From: JBCDCB01 sp039182735
GTDB lineage: Bacteria > Planctomycetota > Phycisphaerae > Phycisphaerales > UBA1924
NCBI GenBank assembly: GCA_039182735.1
Contig: JBCDCB010000010.1
Span: forward strand, 1-64,000
DNA: 64,000 nucleotides
Direction: 5' to 3'
Below the pieces are notes generated by a model, which was not told the DNA's origin, did not search any database, and saw only the letters and a program-made list of their open reading frames with translations. The position numbers and the translations under genes are program-made. Each line of letters starts with the position of its first letter. Positions within the stretch are counted from its first letter, which is position 1. This document shows, piece by piece, positions 34,643 to 43,001 of the stretch.

Positions 34643-35563
34643 ATGCCCGCGATCCGGTCCCTCGCTCTCGTTCTCTGCACCCTCCTGCTGCTCGCGGCTC
34701 CGGCCCGCGCGCAAGATTCCGCCGCCCTCGCGTCGAGCCTCGAACTCGGCAGGCTGCTCAACTACACCGTGAGCGTGAGCACCGAGGTCAACCAGGCTAT
34801 CGGCGCAGAAACACGCGCGCAGCAAAGCTCGCACGTCGCCAACGCCAGCTTCCGCGTCGTTGCCACCGATGTCGAAGGCATCGCGCAGCTCGAGGTGACC
34901 TTTGAGCGCATCGGCATCACGCTCGTCGAGAATAACGTGCCGACCGTCACCGCCGTCGCCGTGCGTGATCTCGACACGGGCGAGGCCGAGTCCAACGCCG
35001 CGACCGAGCTGGCCAGCACGCTGCTCGACTGCACGGTGCGCTTCCTGCTCACCGATGATCGCACGCTCGAATACCAGTCGGGCTTCGAGCCCTTCCTGCA
35101 AGCCGCCGCCGGCGCCGAGGACCTCGATCCGGGGTTCGTCGGCATCTTCGCGCCCGACCGCTTCACACAGGTCGTCGCGCCGATCTTCGACGCCGACGGC
35201 GCCGCCAAGGTCAACGTCAGCCAGGGCCTCGCGTGGCAGACGCAAGACTCGATCGGCCTCGGCGCCGCGGGCGTGTTCGACATCACCGACAACTGGCGCG
35301 TCTCGGAGTTCGGCGACGACGCCGTCACCTACGAAGGCACCGGCGACCTCACGCTCCGCAAGCCTGAGGGCGAAGACCCCGCGCGCCCCGACGTCAACGT
35401 CAACCAGTTCGAGATCACCACCAACGCCGTCTTCGACCGCGCCGATGAGAAGCTCGCGACCCGCACGCGCACCATGTCGCTCGGCACCACGTTCACGCTG
35501 GGCGACAACACGCTGCGTCAGACGCAGCAGACCGTCGTCTCGATCACACCCTTCGACGGCTGA
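34643..35563 (+). CDS. Exported protein of unknown function
   Basis: 306 residues with a clear signal peptide (SLALVLCTLLLLAAPARA-QD). The mature protein looks like one long beta-rich domain (TVSVSTEVNQ, HVANASFRVVATDVEGIAQLEVTFERI, TRTRTMSLGTTFTLGDNTL). This pattern of alternating antiparallel strands recalls periplasmic DUF6263-like proteins of planctomycetes. A GGAG precedes ATG 34643; a TACACT box at 34605-34610 could be its -10. It is convergent with the flippase-like gene, overlapping by 20 bases. Confidence 0.65.
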   Translation: MPAIRSLALVLCTLLLLAAPARAQDSAALASSLELGRLLNYTVSVSTEVNQAIGAETRAQQSSHVANASFRVVATDVEGIAQLEVTFERIGITLVENNVPTVTAVAVRDLDTGEAESNAATELASTLLDCTVRFLLTDDRTLEYQSGFEPFLQAAAGAEDLDPGFVGIFAPDRFTQVVAPIFDADGAAKVNVSQGLAWQTQDSIGLGAAGVFDITDNWRVSEFGDDAVTYEGTGDLTLRKPEGEDPARPDVNVNQFEITTNAVFDRADEKLATRTRTMSLGTTFTLGDNTLRQTQQTVVSITPFDG

Positions 35564-36548
35564 GCAGCACCCGGTCCACGCGCAGCCTCCACGCCGCCAG
35601 CACGCCCAGCACACCGCTCGTCACGAGCTCCGCCGCCGTGATCGTCAGCGCGACGAGCGCGATGTCCGCGCCGTCCTTACTCTGCGCGAGCGCAAGCCCG
35701 GCGACGCCCGCTTCGCGCATGCCCAGTGTCCCCGCCGGCGCCGCCACGCTGATCAGGAAGAAGAGCGTCGCCTGCAGCACCGCGTCGCCCACGCCCATCG
35801 GCGTCTGCACGATCCACGCCGCCAGCAGGAACCGCCCCGCCAGCGTCGCGACATCGCCCCATCGGCACAGCGTCACCAGCGCGCCCGTGCGCGCGTCGCG
35901 CGTCACCTCGTACGCGCCGACCGACATCCAGCGCAGCGCCTTGACCCGCTCCGCGATCCGGCTCAGCCACACCCCCAGCGCCACGCACGCGACGCCGCCG
36001 CCCACGCCGAGGAGCCACCACAGCGCATCGATCTGCCCGCGCCACGCGCTCGCCGCCGCCAGCGGGAGCATCGCCGCGACCGCCAGCGCCGTCATCGCGG
36101 CGAACCACGGCACGATGCGCTTGAAGTGGATCCCGTCGCGCCGCTTATGAATCAGCACGCGCGCCACCGCGCCGAGCTTGAAGGGCAAAATCGCCAGAAA
36201 CGTGCACAGCGCGTTGGTGGCGATCATGTCGATCGCGGGCACGCGCCCGCCGAGCGGGCGCAGGGTCAGCCAGAACATCAGGCCGTTGAGCGCGATGCCA
36301 CCCGCCGTGAGCAGCACGAAGACGCCGACCGCCCACAGCGGCGCATCGAGCAGGCGATCGACGGACTCGCGGTTCTCCGCGCCGAACGCGCGCGACGCCG
36401 CCCATACCAACAGTCCAATCGACACGACGAACCCGATGCTCTGCAGCACGATCCGCCCGGGCGTCCAGCGACGGGTCGGCTCGATCGCTTCCAGCGCCGT
36501 GCCACCCGGCGAGTGCAGCCCCTCGTGCTGTCGCGTCTCATCGCTCAC
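35544..36548 (-). CDS. Flippase-like / lysylphosphatidylglycerol synthase transmembrane-domain protein
   Basis: 334 residues with eight or nine membrane segments in the UPF0104/LPG-synthase-TM arrangement. Conserved pieces are ALCTFLAILPFKLGAVARVL and the AAPAGTLGMREAGVAGLALA loop that marks this family. No soluble acyl- or aminoacyl-transferase domain is present, so it is the membrane half only. ATG 36548 overlaps the stop of the GT-C gene (ATGA). The pair could make and translocate a lipid-linked sugar, but the substrate is unknown. Confidence 0.7.
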   Translation of the reverse strand: MSDETRQHEGLHSPGGTALEAIEPTRRWTPGRIVLQSIGFVVSIGLLVWAASRAFGAENRESVDRLLDAPLWAVGVFVLLTAGGIALNGLMFWLTLRPLGGRVPAIDMIATNALCTFLAILPFKLGAVARVLIHKRRDGIHFKRIVPWFAAMTALAVAAMLPLAAASAWRGQIDALWWLLGVGGGVACVALGVWLSRIAERVKALRWMSVGAYEVTRDARTGALVTLCRWGDVATLAGRFLLAAWIVQTPMGVGDAVLQATLFFLISVAAPAGTLGMREAGVAGLALAQSKDGADIALVALTITAAELVTSGVLGVLAAWRLRVDRVLLSRRRV

Positions 36549-38605
36549 GGCGTGCGCTCCAACGCGCGGAGGTCGAACAGGTACACCGGCACGCCCCGAT
36601 CATCCCACGACTGCACGCGGTACGCCTCCAGCGCGCGCACCGTTCGCTCGCCGAAGCCGAGCGAGAGCGCAGGATCGAGCCAGCCCGATACTTCGAGCCG
36701 TGCGAGTTCGCTCAGGTCCACGAGCAGGTGCGTGACACCGCTGCGCGCCAGCGCGCGCGCGAAGGCGATCGGGTTGTCCGGGTACGCGCGGGCGGCTTCG
36801 GTGACGGGCGATCGGTCCCACGTCGTCGCGTACACCGTGTCCACCAGGTAGTACATCGGCGCGCCGCTCCCGAGCAGCGCCAGGCGCACGTCGCCCTCGC
36901 GCGTGAGCACTTGGTTGACGTACGCCGCCGGCCCCAACGGCGCCAGCAGTGCGCGCCGGTCGTCATCGGGCATGCCCTGCAGGATCGGCGCGAGCGCCTC
37001 GCCCGTGAGCATCGCCGGTCCGTGCAGCATCGCTCCGGTCGGCTTCTCATTCAGCAGCGTCTGCGTGCCGAGCCACGTCTGCCACAGCACCACGACCGCA
37101 CCGAGCACGACGCCGGACTTCCTGAGCGCCGCGAGCCCGAGCCCAAAGAGCAGTGCGGACGTCAGCGCCGCCGGCAGCAGGAAGCGCGCTTGCAGGTGCC
37201 CCGTCGTCAGCCACGCGCCGATCTGCAGCACGAGCACGCCGAGCAGCATAAGCGCGACTGTGCGTACGTCCTTGCGGCACAGCGCAACGACCGCACCGAT
37301 CATGCCCGCGAGGAAGACCGCCCCGAACTGCGTGTGCAGCACGCCGAAGTCTTCCGAAACAAGCCGCGCGAAGCGATCGCCGACAGACGCATCCGGATGA
37401 TGCGCGTCGCTCCATCGCCGCGCCTGTTCCGTGTTCCAGTGCGCGAGCCCGAAGAGCCCCGTGAACTCGGGGAACACCGGGTTGTTGCCGGTGTTCCAGT
37501 TGCGCACGAGCCAGGGCAGCAGCCCGATGACCCCGGCGACGATGCCCGGCAGCGACGCCGCCAACCACCGCCTCCACCCCGTGCTCGCCAGCAGCACCGC
37601 GCCGACGGGCAGGGCGACCATGAACATCGCCGTCGGCTTCGCGAGCACCGCGCCCGCGCACAGCACGGCGCACACCACCGAACGTGTCCAAGCGGGCGCA
37701 TCGGTCTCACGGGCAACGAGCAGCGCCGGCGCGAGCATCAGCAGCATCGCCATCTCGTTGTATGCCGACGCGCCGACGATGAGCACCCACGGCGTCGCGA
37801 GCAGCAGCGCGCCCGCCACGTACCCAGCGCCCTGCAAGCCCGACCACGTGCGCACGCAGCGGGCGACCGCCGCGCACGCGCAGAGCGCGAGCAACGCGTG
37901 CAAGATCTGTGCGCTCAGCACGCCCGCGCCGCCGCCAACGGGCGACCCCGGTGCGCCCGAAGACATCGCGGCGAGCTGCGTGTACACCGCCTCCATGCCG
38001 CCCGGGAGCCACGAATAGACGTTGTGCTCCAGCGGCTCGATCCGCCCGTGTTCGATCCATTCCTTCGGCAGCTGCAGGTGGTACGACAGCGTGTCGTACC
38101 CGTTGCCCTCGCTCGACCAGATCGTCCCCGGCGCGACGCACGCCCCGACCACGATCGCCGCCAGCGGCACGCACCACAGGAGCGCGCACGGATCGACACG
38201 CAGCGCCATCTGCTGTCGCAAACGCGCACGCAGCGACCACAGGAGCAGCCCGATCCCGATCGCCGTTGGCGTCCAAGCGATGATGCGCCCGTTCGCGCCG
38301 CCGAAACCGACCGTCTGCCCGAGCACCATCGCGACGATGATCGCGAGCGCGACGCCCAGCGCCGTCTGCACGACGGTGTCGGGATCCTTGAGCAGCCACT
38401 TCGACGCGACGACGCCGAGCCCCGCCGCCCCCGCAAGCCAACCCATCGCGAGCCACGCGCTCGACAGGAACGCGTACAGCAGGCCGAAGACGGATTCCAG
38501 CGGCGGTTCGCCGCCGGCGACCGCGAAGAAAACCGCCGATGCCAGCGCGAGCGCGATCAGCAGCGTGAGCCTGCTCGGGGTGTTCGCTCGTTCGGACGCG
38601 GGCAC
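36545..38605 (-). CDS. GT-C-fold membrane glycosyltransferase-like protein
   Basis: 686 residues with about twelve membrane helices. The first big loop has the acidic signature GYDTLSYHLQLPKEWIEHGRIEPL, resembling PMT/ArnT-like GT-C enzymes that use polyprenyl-phosphate sugars. The C-terminal ~130 residues are a soluble extracytoplasmic domain (RSGVTHLLVDLSEL, SWDDRGVPVYLFDLRALE). It begins with GTG 38605, with TAGACT exactly six bases upstream and no ribosome site. The promoter lies in the 16-bp gap after htpX. It is coupled to the flippase-like gene. Confidence 0.75.
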   Translation of the reverse strand: MPASERANTPSRLTLLIALALASAVFFAVAGGEPPLESVFGLLYAFLSSAWLAMGWLAGAAGLGVVASKWLLKDPDTVVQTALGVALAIIVAMVLGQTVGFGGANGRIIAWTPTAIGIGLLLWSLRARLRQQMALRVDPCALLWCVPLAAIVVGACVAPGTIWSSEGNGYDTLSYHLQLPKEWIEHGRIEPLEHNVYSWLPGGMEAVYTQLAAMSSGAPGSPVGGGAGVLSAQILHALLALCACAAVARCVRTWSGLQGAGYVAGALLLATPWVLIVGASAYNEMAMLLMLAPALLVARETDAPAWTRSVVCAVLCAGAVLAKPTAMFMVALPVGAVLLASTGWRRWLAASLPGIVAGVIGLLPWLVRNWNTGNNPVFPEFTGLFGLAHWNTEQARRWSDAHHPDASVGDRFARLVSEDFGVLHTQFGAVFLAGMIGAVVALCRKDVRTVALMLLGVLVLQIGAWLTTGHLQARFLLPAALTSALLFGLGLAALRKSGVVLGAVVVLWQTWLGTQTLLNEKPTGAMLHGPAMLTGEALAPILQGMPDDDRRALLAPLGPAAYVNQVLTREGDVRLALLGSGAPMYYLVDTVYATTWDRSPVTEAARAYPDNPIAFARALARSGVTHLLVDLSELARLEVSGWLDPALSLGFGERTVRALEAYRVQSWDDRGVPVYLFDLRALERTP

Positions 38606-38617
38606 GCGCGGAGTCTA
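38606..38617 (-). promoter_or_regulatory. Leaderless-type -10 box TAGACT
   Basis: On the minus strand TAGACT (38617-38612) plus six bases leads to GTG 38605. It sits between the htpX stop (38622) and the GT-C start. Confidence 0.6.
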
Positions 38618-38621
38618 CCGC

Positions 38622-39497
38622 TCAGAGCGTGCGTTCGATCGACGGGCGCAGACGCTGCAGCGCGCCGATGCGCGCCTCGATGGGCGGGTGCGTGGCGAAC
38701 AGGCTCGTCAACGCCTTGCCGCAGAAGGGCTCGACGATGAAGAGGTTGTTCTGCGCCGGGTTGGGCTGGATCAGCGGGATCTGCTTGGAGAGCCCGCCGA
38801 GCTTGGCGAGCGCCGAGGCGAGCCCCTCGGTGTCGCCCGCGATGCGCGCGCCATCGGCATCGGCGATGTACTCCCGGCTGCGCGAGATCATGCCCTTGAT
38901 CACCACGGCGCCCGCCGCCGCGACGATCACGACGACCAGCCCGATGAGCGGGTTGCCCTCGCGCCGCCCTCCGATCAGGAAGAACCACTGCGCCGCGAAG
39001 GCGAGCACGCCGGCGATCGTTGCCGCGATCGTCGAGATGAGCGTGTCGCGGTTCTTCACGTGCGCGAGCTCATGCGCGATCACGCCCTCCAGTTCGGCTT
39101 GGTTCATCGTGCGCAGCAGCCCCTGCGTGAACGCGACCGCCGACTTGCTCGGCGAGCGACCCGTCGCAAACGCGTTCGGCGCGTCGTGCGGGCACACGTA
39201 CACGCGCGGCATCGGCAGGTTCGCGCGCCGGCGCAACCGATCCACGGCCTCGTACAGGCGGCTCGTGTCGTACCCCGCGACGACGGGCGCGTTGTCCGGC
39301 GTCACCTCGCGCCCCTTCATCGCGCAGATCGCGATCCTGTCCGAGAAGAAGAAGGCGAAGAGGTTCGTCCCGCCGGCAAAGACCAGCGCCATCAGCAGGC
39401 CGCCCTGCCCGAACCGGGCACCGACGACGGCAAAGAGCGCGAAGAGCCCCGCCATCAGCATGGCGGTCTTGGCGTGGTTGACGAATGTGTGTCCCAT
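38622..39497 (-). CDS. htpX: HtpX-type membrane zinc metalloprotease
   Basis: 291 residues. The zinc motif HELAH is at 142-146, and the third ligand region is SREYIADADGARI. Two N-terminal and two central membrane helices place it in the inner membrane with the catalytic domain in the cytosol. It degrades misfolded membrane proteins and is usually under envelope- or heat-stress control. The start is ATG 39497 with GGAG upstream. Length and motif layout are normal for HtpX. Confidence 0.93.
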   Translation of the reverse strand: MGHTFVNHAKTAMLMAGLFALFAVVGARFGQGGLLMALVFAGGTNLFAFFFSDRIAICAMKGREVTPDNAPVVAGYDTSRLYEAVDRLRRRANLPMPRVYVCPHDAPNAFATGRSPSKSAVAFTQGLLRTMNQAELEGVIAHELAHVKNRDTLISTIAATIAGVLAFAAQWFFLIGGRREGNPLIGLVVVIVAAAGAVVIKGMISRSREYIADADGARIAGDTEGLASALAKLGGLSKQIPLIQPNPAQNNLFIVEPFCGKALTSLFATHPPIEARIGALQRLRPSIERTL

Positions 39498-39871
39498 CTG
39501 ACATCTCCGAGGGAGGCGGCTATCTCATGCACGCCGCGTGCCTGATTCGTTCGCCCCGCGGCCCGGTTTCACGTGCCGAGACACGTCAGACGGCTCGCCC
39601 GCCCGCCGAGATGGCAGTCCGAGAAGCCCCGTGGCCCCCGCGCGGCCCCGCGCCAGTCGTCAGAATCGGCCCTTTCGATCCTCCTAACCCGTTTGTTCGG
39701 AAGGGTTTCGGGCGTTCGCGCTTGCTTCTGCCCGCGGAAATGTCACACTTCAACAGTCTCGATCCCTCATGAGTCAGAGCACGGGGTCCGTCGGGGCGTA
39801 CATCGCAGGATCAGATCGCGACGCACGCCGATGCTGTTGTGGTGTGGTCGCGGATCACAGGGAGACGAGTC
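39498..39871. other. Intergenic region between divergent htpX and an exported-protein gene
   Basis: A 374-bp gap with GC-rich sequence and one AT-richer patch near 39,680-39,770. I see no clear -35/-10 pair, terminator or small ORF with a ribosome site. Confidence 0.5.
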
Positions 39872-41206
39872 ATGCGCACCCCCGCGCACCGTTCCATCGC
39901 TGCTCTGCTCGCCCTTGCGGGCTTGAGCGTCGCCGCGCCGGCTTTGGCCTCGGCGGGCGAGTCGTATTACGCGGTCGATCGCGCCGCCGCCGATCCTGCG
40001 CTCACCGAGATCCGCCTGCCCGGCGAGCCGTTCGGGTCGGCTGACCCGCTCGCCATCGATCGCGCCGAGGTTGCGCCTCTGTCCATGGAACTCGACACGA
40101 GCAACACACGCGCTGTTGGCATCGCGATGGGCGTGCTGGGCGGCGCCGACGAGTCCGAGGATGATCCCCTCGCATGGGCCAAGCGCTCGCGCACGAACCG
40201 CGACAATGGTCGCTGGTCCGACCTCGAGCAACGCGTTCGCGGCGACGAGGCCTTCACGCCCACCGACCGCCAGCCGCTCACCCCGCTGAGCGACGAACCC
40301 GAACAACCCAAGCCCGCCGGCAACACCAACTTCCGAGGCGAAGAGGTCGATGCCGTCGCGGTCCGCTACTTCGAGAACTTCGAGAACAACACCATCGGGC
40401 GCGAGTGGTCCAACCACGGCTCCATTCAGGATCTCGAAGAGTTCGGTCGCTTCCTCGGGCCCTTCCGGCGCGCCAACCAGACCGTCAACGTCAATGTCAC
40501 GCCCGGCACCGCCTACGTCGCCCGCTTCGATATCTACTACATCGGCTTCCCCACCGACCCCGCCGACTGGCGCGGACGCTTCGAAGTCGTCATCGACGGC
40601 GTGCCCGTCATGAGCACGCCCCTCTCGCGGCTCGGTCAGCGCAACATCGACGAGAACGAGGGCGCCGAAGACTTCGACCCACGCATCCACCGCCAGATCG
40701 AGGTCGTCTTCACCGGCATCGCGCCCATCGCCGAGATCCAGTTCATCGGGGATACCGGTGCGGGCTTCGGCAGCGGCTCGTGGGGCATCGACAACGTCTT
40801 CATCGACGAGATGGAGAACTTCGGGCTCGCCGCCTTCGGCGACACCACCGACGACTACGAAGACTTCGGGCACGGCGCGCCCGTCGGTCCCGGTGTCCAA
40901 CGCGGTGCCTTCCGGCCCTTCCAAGCGAGCCAGCGCGGGCTCGCGACGCGCGCCGGCACCGGGGACCGCGACCGCTTCGACTTCCAGTCCTTCCTCAACG
41001 AACTGCTCAACGATCTCGAAAACGACATGGCCGACGATCCCGAAACGCCCTTCCCCGAGCGGGAAGAGGAGCCCATGGAAGACCCCATGGACGAAGACCC
41101 CGACGACGACCCCACCCCCGACGACGAGGACGAGGAAGTCCCGTCGCCCGGCACCGGGCTCGTCCTGGGCCTCGGCCTCGCCGCCATGAACCGCCGCCGG
41201 CGCTAA
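39872..41206 (+). CDS. Exported acidic protein with PSPG-type C-terminal sorting tail
   Basis: 444 residues with a signal peptide (SIAALLALAGLSVAAPALAS). A beta-sandwich-like region (YFENFENNTIGREWSNHG, FDIYYIGFPTDPADWRGRFE) resembles the carbohydrate-binding jelly-roll folds of secreted proteins. The last 90 residues are strongly acidic (EEEPMEDPMDEDPDDDPTPD) and end VPSPGTGLVLGLGLA then AMNRRRR, a proline-glycine, helix and arginine tail like those at 21498-22790 and 23766-24611. GGGAG precedes ATG 39872. The acidic stalk may hold the domain away from the cell surface. Confidence 0.7.
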   Translation: MRTPAHRSIAALLALAGLSVAAPALASAGESYYAVDRAAADPALTEIRLPGEPFGSADPLAIDRAEVAPLSMELDTSNTRAVGIAMGVLGGADESEDDPLAWAKRSRTNRDNGRWSDLEQRVRGDEAFTPTDRQPLTPLSDEPEQPKPAGNTNFRGEEVDAVAVRYFENFENNTIGREWSNHGSIQDLEEFGRFLGPFRRANQTVNVNVTPGTAYVARFDIYYIGFPTDPADWRGRFEVVIDGVPVMSTPLSRLGQRNIDENEGAEDFDPRIHRQIEVVFTGIAPIAEIQFIGDTGAGFGSGSWGIDNVFIDEMENFGLAAFGDTTDDYEDFGHGAPVGPGVQRGAFRPFQASQRGLATRAGTGDRDRFDFQSFLNELLNDLENDMADDPETPFPEREEEPMEDPMDEDPDDDPTPDDEDEEVPSPGTGLVLGLGLAAMNRRRR

Positions 41207-41219
41207 ACCGCGGCGTCGC

Positions 41220-42356
41220 TCACACCTCGACCCACGGCGCGACGTCCGCCGCGCTCACGCGCACGTCAACGCTCGGCAAGTGCTGACGGATCATGTCTGC
41301 ATACCGCGGCAAGTAGCCGCGCTCCGTGTGCGTGTGCCCTGCGAGCAGCACACTGATCCCGCGATCGCGCGCTCCGAGCAGTTCGTGGTGCTTCATCTCG
41401 CCGGTGACGAAGAGCCCGCCCTCGCCGAGGCCCGCGCCATCGAGTAGCGACCCGCCCGATCCCGGGCACACGCCGACGCGCGAGACGCGCTCCGCTCCGG
41501 GTGCTTTCGAGAGTCGCAGCGTCGGCACGCCCAGCACGCGCTTGAGGTTCTGCGCGATCTGATCGAGCGACACGGGGCCTTCGAGATCCGTCACACGCCC
41601 AGCACCTTCGCCTGCCCGCACGACCGCTTCGCGCTTGAACACGTCGAACGCCGGCTCTTCGTACGGATGGCTGTCGTACAACGCCGCGATCACCGCGGGT
41701 AGCGCGCGCGCGGGGCACACGGTTTCCAGCCGGATCTCCGGCGCGTGCTCGAGCCTGCCGGCTTTGCCAACCGTCGGGTTCGTCGAATCGCCGCCCAAGA
41801 ACGCCCCTGTGCCTTCGCTCGCAAAGGTGCAGTGTGTGTAGTCGCCAATCACACCCGCGCCCGCGCGTGCCAGCGCATGGCGAACGTCGTCCAGCACACT
41901 CGACGGCACGAATGTCACCAGTTTGTGCGTTTGGTTCCCGTCCAGCGAAGTCTGCGGTTCGATCGCGCGACGCGCCCCGTTGTGTTCTGCCGCATCCCCG
42001 ATCGTCGCGTCGAGCAGCCAGTCCGCGACGCCGCCCGCGACGGCGTCCAGCGCCGTGTGCGGTGAATACACCGCGATCCCCGAGCGCGCGCACGCCAGCA
42101 GCGCGCGCGAGCGTGCATCGTGCGCCACGAAGCGTTTCATCCCCGAGAAGATGGGCGGGTGGTAGCACACCAGCGTGCGCGCTGAGACCTCGCACGCCTC
42201 TTCGTAGACCGCTTCGCTGAAGTCGATCGCGAGCAGGATGGCACCGTCCGCCGCCGCCTCGGGATCGCCCACGAGCAGGCCCACATTGTCCCACGAGCCC
42301 GCGAGCGCCGGGTCGGCGATGGAATCGAGCGCACGCACCACGTCTGCCGTCTTCAT
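41220..42356 (-). CDS. NIF3-like dinuclear metal-centre protein with PII-like insert
   Basis: 378 residues, the size of B. subtilis YqfO. The metal ligands of the DUF34/NIF3 fold are visible (VCYHPPIFSG, YSPHTALDAV, GEMKHHELL, LLAGHTHTERGYL). The central ~120 residues (THKLVTFVPSSVLDDVRHAL...EIRLETVCPA) are the PII-like domain that YqfO-type members insert into the fold. The biochemical role of the family is still unsettled; GTP-cyclohydrolase-like activities have been proposed. The start is ATG 42356, with a GACACT box six bases upstream. Confidence 0.85.
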   Translation of the reverse strand: MKTADVVRALDSIADPALAGSWDNVGLLVGDPEAAADGAILLAIDFSEAVYEEACEVSARTLVCYHPPIFSGMKRFVAHDARSRALLACARSGIAVYSPHTALDAVAGGVADWLLDATIGDAAEHNGARRAIEPQTSLDGNQTHKLVTFVPSSVLDDVRHALARAGAGVIGDYTHCTFASEGTGAFLGGDSTNPTVGKAGRLEHAPEIRLETVCPARALPAVIAALYDSHPYEEPAFDVFKREAVVRAGEGAGRVTDLEGPVSLDQIAQNLKRVLGVPTLRLSKAPGAERVSRVGVCPGSGGSLLDGAGLGEGGLFVTGEMKHHELLGARDRGISVLLAGHTHTERGYLPRYADMIRQHLPSVDVRVSAADVAPWVEV

Positions 42357-42368
42357 GCATCCAGTGTC
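42357..42368 (-). promoter_or_regulatory. Possible leaderless-type -10 box GACACT
   Basis: On the minus strand GACACT (42368-42363) plus six bases leads to ATG 42356. The first base deviates from TANNNT. There is no ribosome site. Confidence 0.35.
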
Positions 42369-42382
42369 GGGCGGCGTGCGCG

Positions 42383-42736
42383 TCAGAGCAACGTCCACGC
42401 CGGCTGCCACAGCACAAGCGCCGACCACCACGGCGAGCGCGTGCGCAGCACCATCATCGCGACGACGAGCATCGGCAGGAGGATCCACACGGGCCCGCCC
42501 GCCGCCGCGGTGAGCGCCGCGCCCACCGTGACGAGCGCCCACGAGCTCGCCCGCTTCAGTTTGATCGCATCGCTCGGCGTGGTCAGCAGCAGGTACGCCA
42601 TCGCGAGCAGCGCGAGGTTCCCGACGAACAGATGCGTGAGCAGCCACGCGTCGCCCAGAAGGATGTGAGGCAGCGGCGCACCGATCCCGAACAGAACGAC
42701 GCCAATCCAGGCTCTGAAGCGATTCGTTCGGTCCAC
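42383..42736 (-). CDS. Small membrane protein of unknown function
   Basis: 117 residues from GTG 42736, with three or four hydrophobic segments (AWIGVVLFGIGAPLPHILLG, FVGNLALLAMAYLLLTT, LVTVGAALTAAAGG, VWILLPMLVVAMMVL). No recognisable domain. The NIF3-like gene follows 26 bp away on the same strand. No ribosome site is clear before the GTG, so the start is tentative. Confidence 0.5.
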   Translation of the reverse strand: MDRTNRFRAWIGVVLFGIGAPLPHILLGDAWLLTHLFVGNLALLAMAYLLLTTPSDAIKLKRASSWALVTVGAALTAAAGGPVWILLPMLVVAMMVLRTRSPWWSALVLWQPAWTLL

Positions 42737-43001
42737 GCGGAAACCACCATGGGTTGGGGTGTGATCGAGGGTTCTACACCAAACCTTGACGTGATCCGTT
42801 GTCGGGGTGCGCCCGTATGGTCCGATACGAGATTACACTGCAAGCCGGTCGAGGTTCGACCGACATACCTGCATCGCTCAGTGGTCCGCGGACGGGCCGA
42901 GGCGTGCGGGCGACAACACGACCCCAAACCCCCGCCGAAGCGTGATGCCGGGGGCTCAGGACATATCCCGCCGGGCGTGCTCGAGCACGATCGAGAGAGA
43001 G

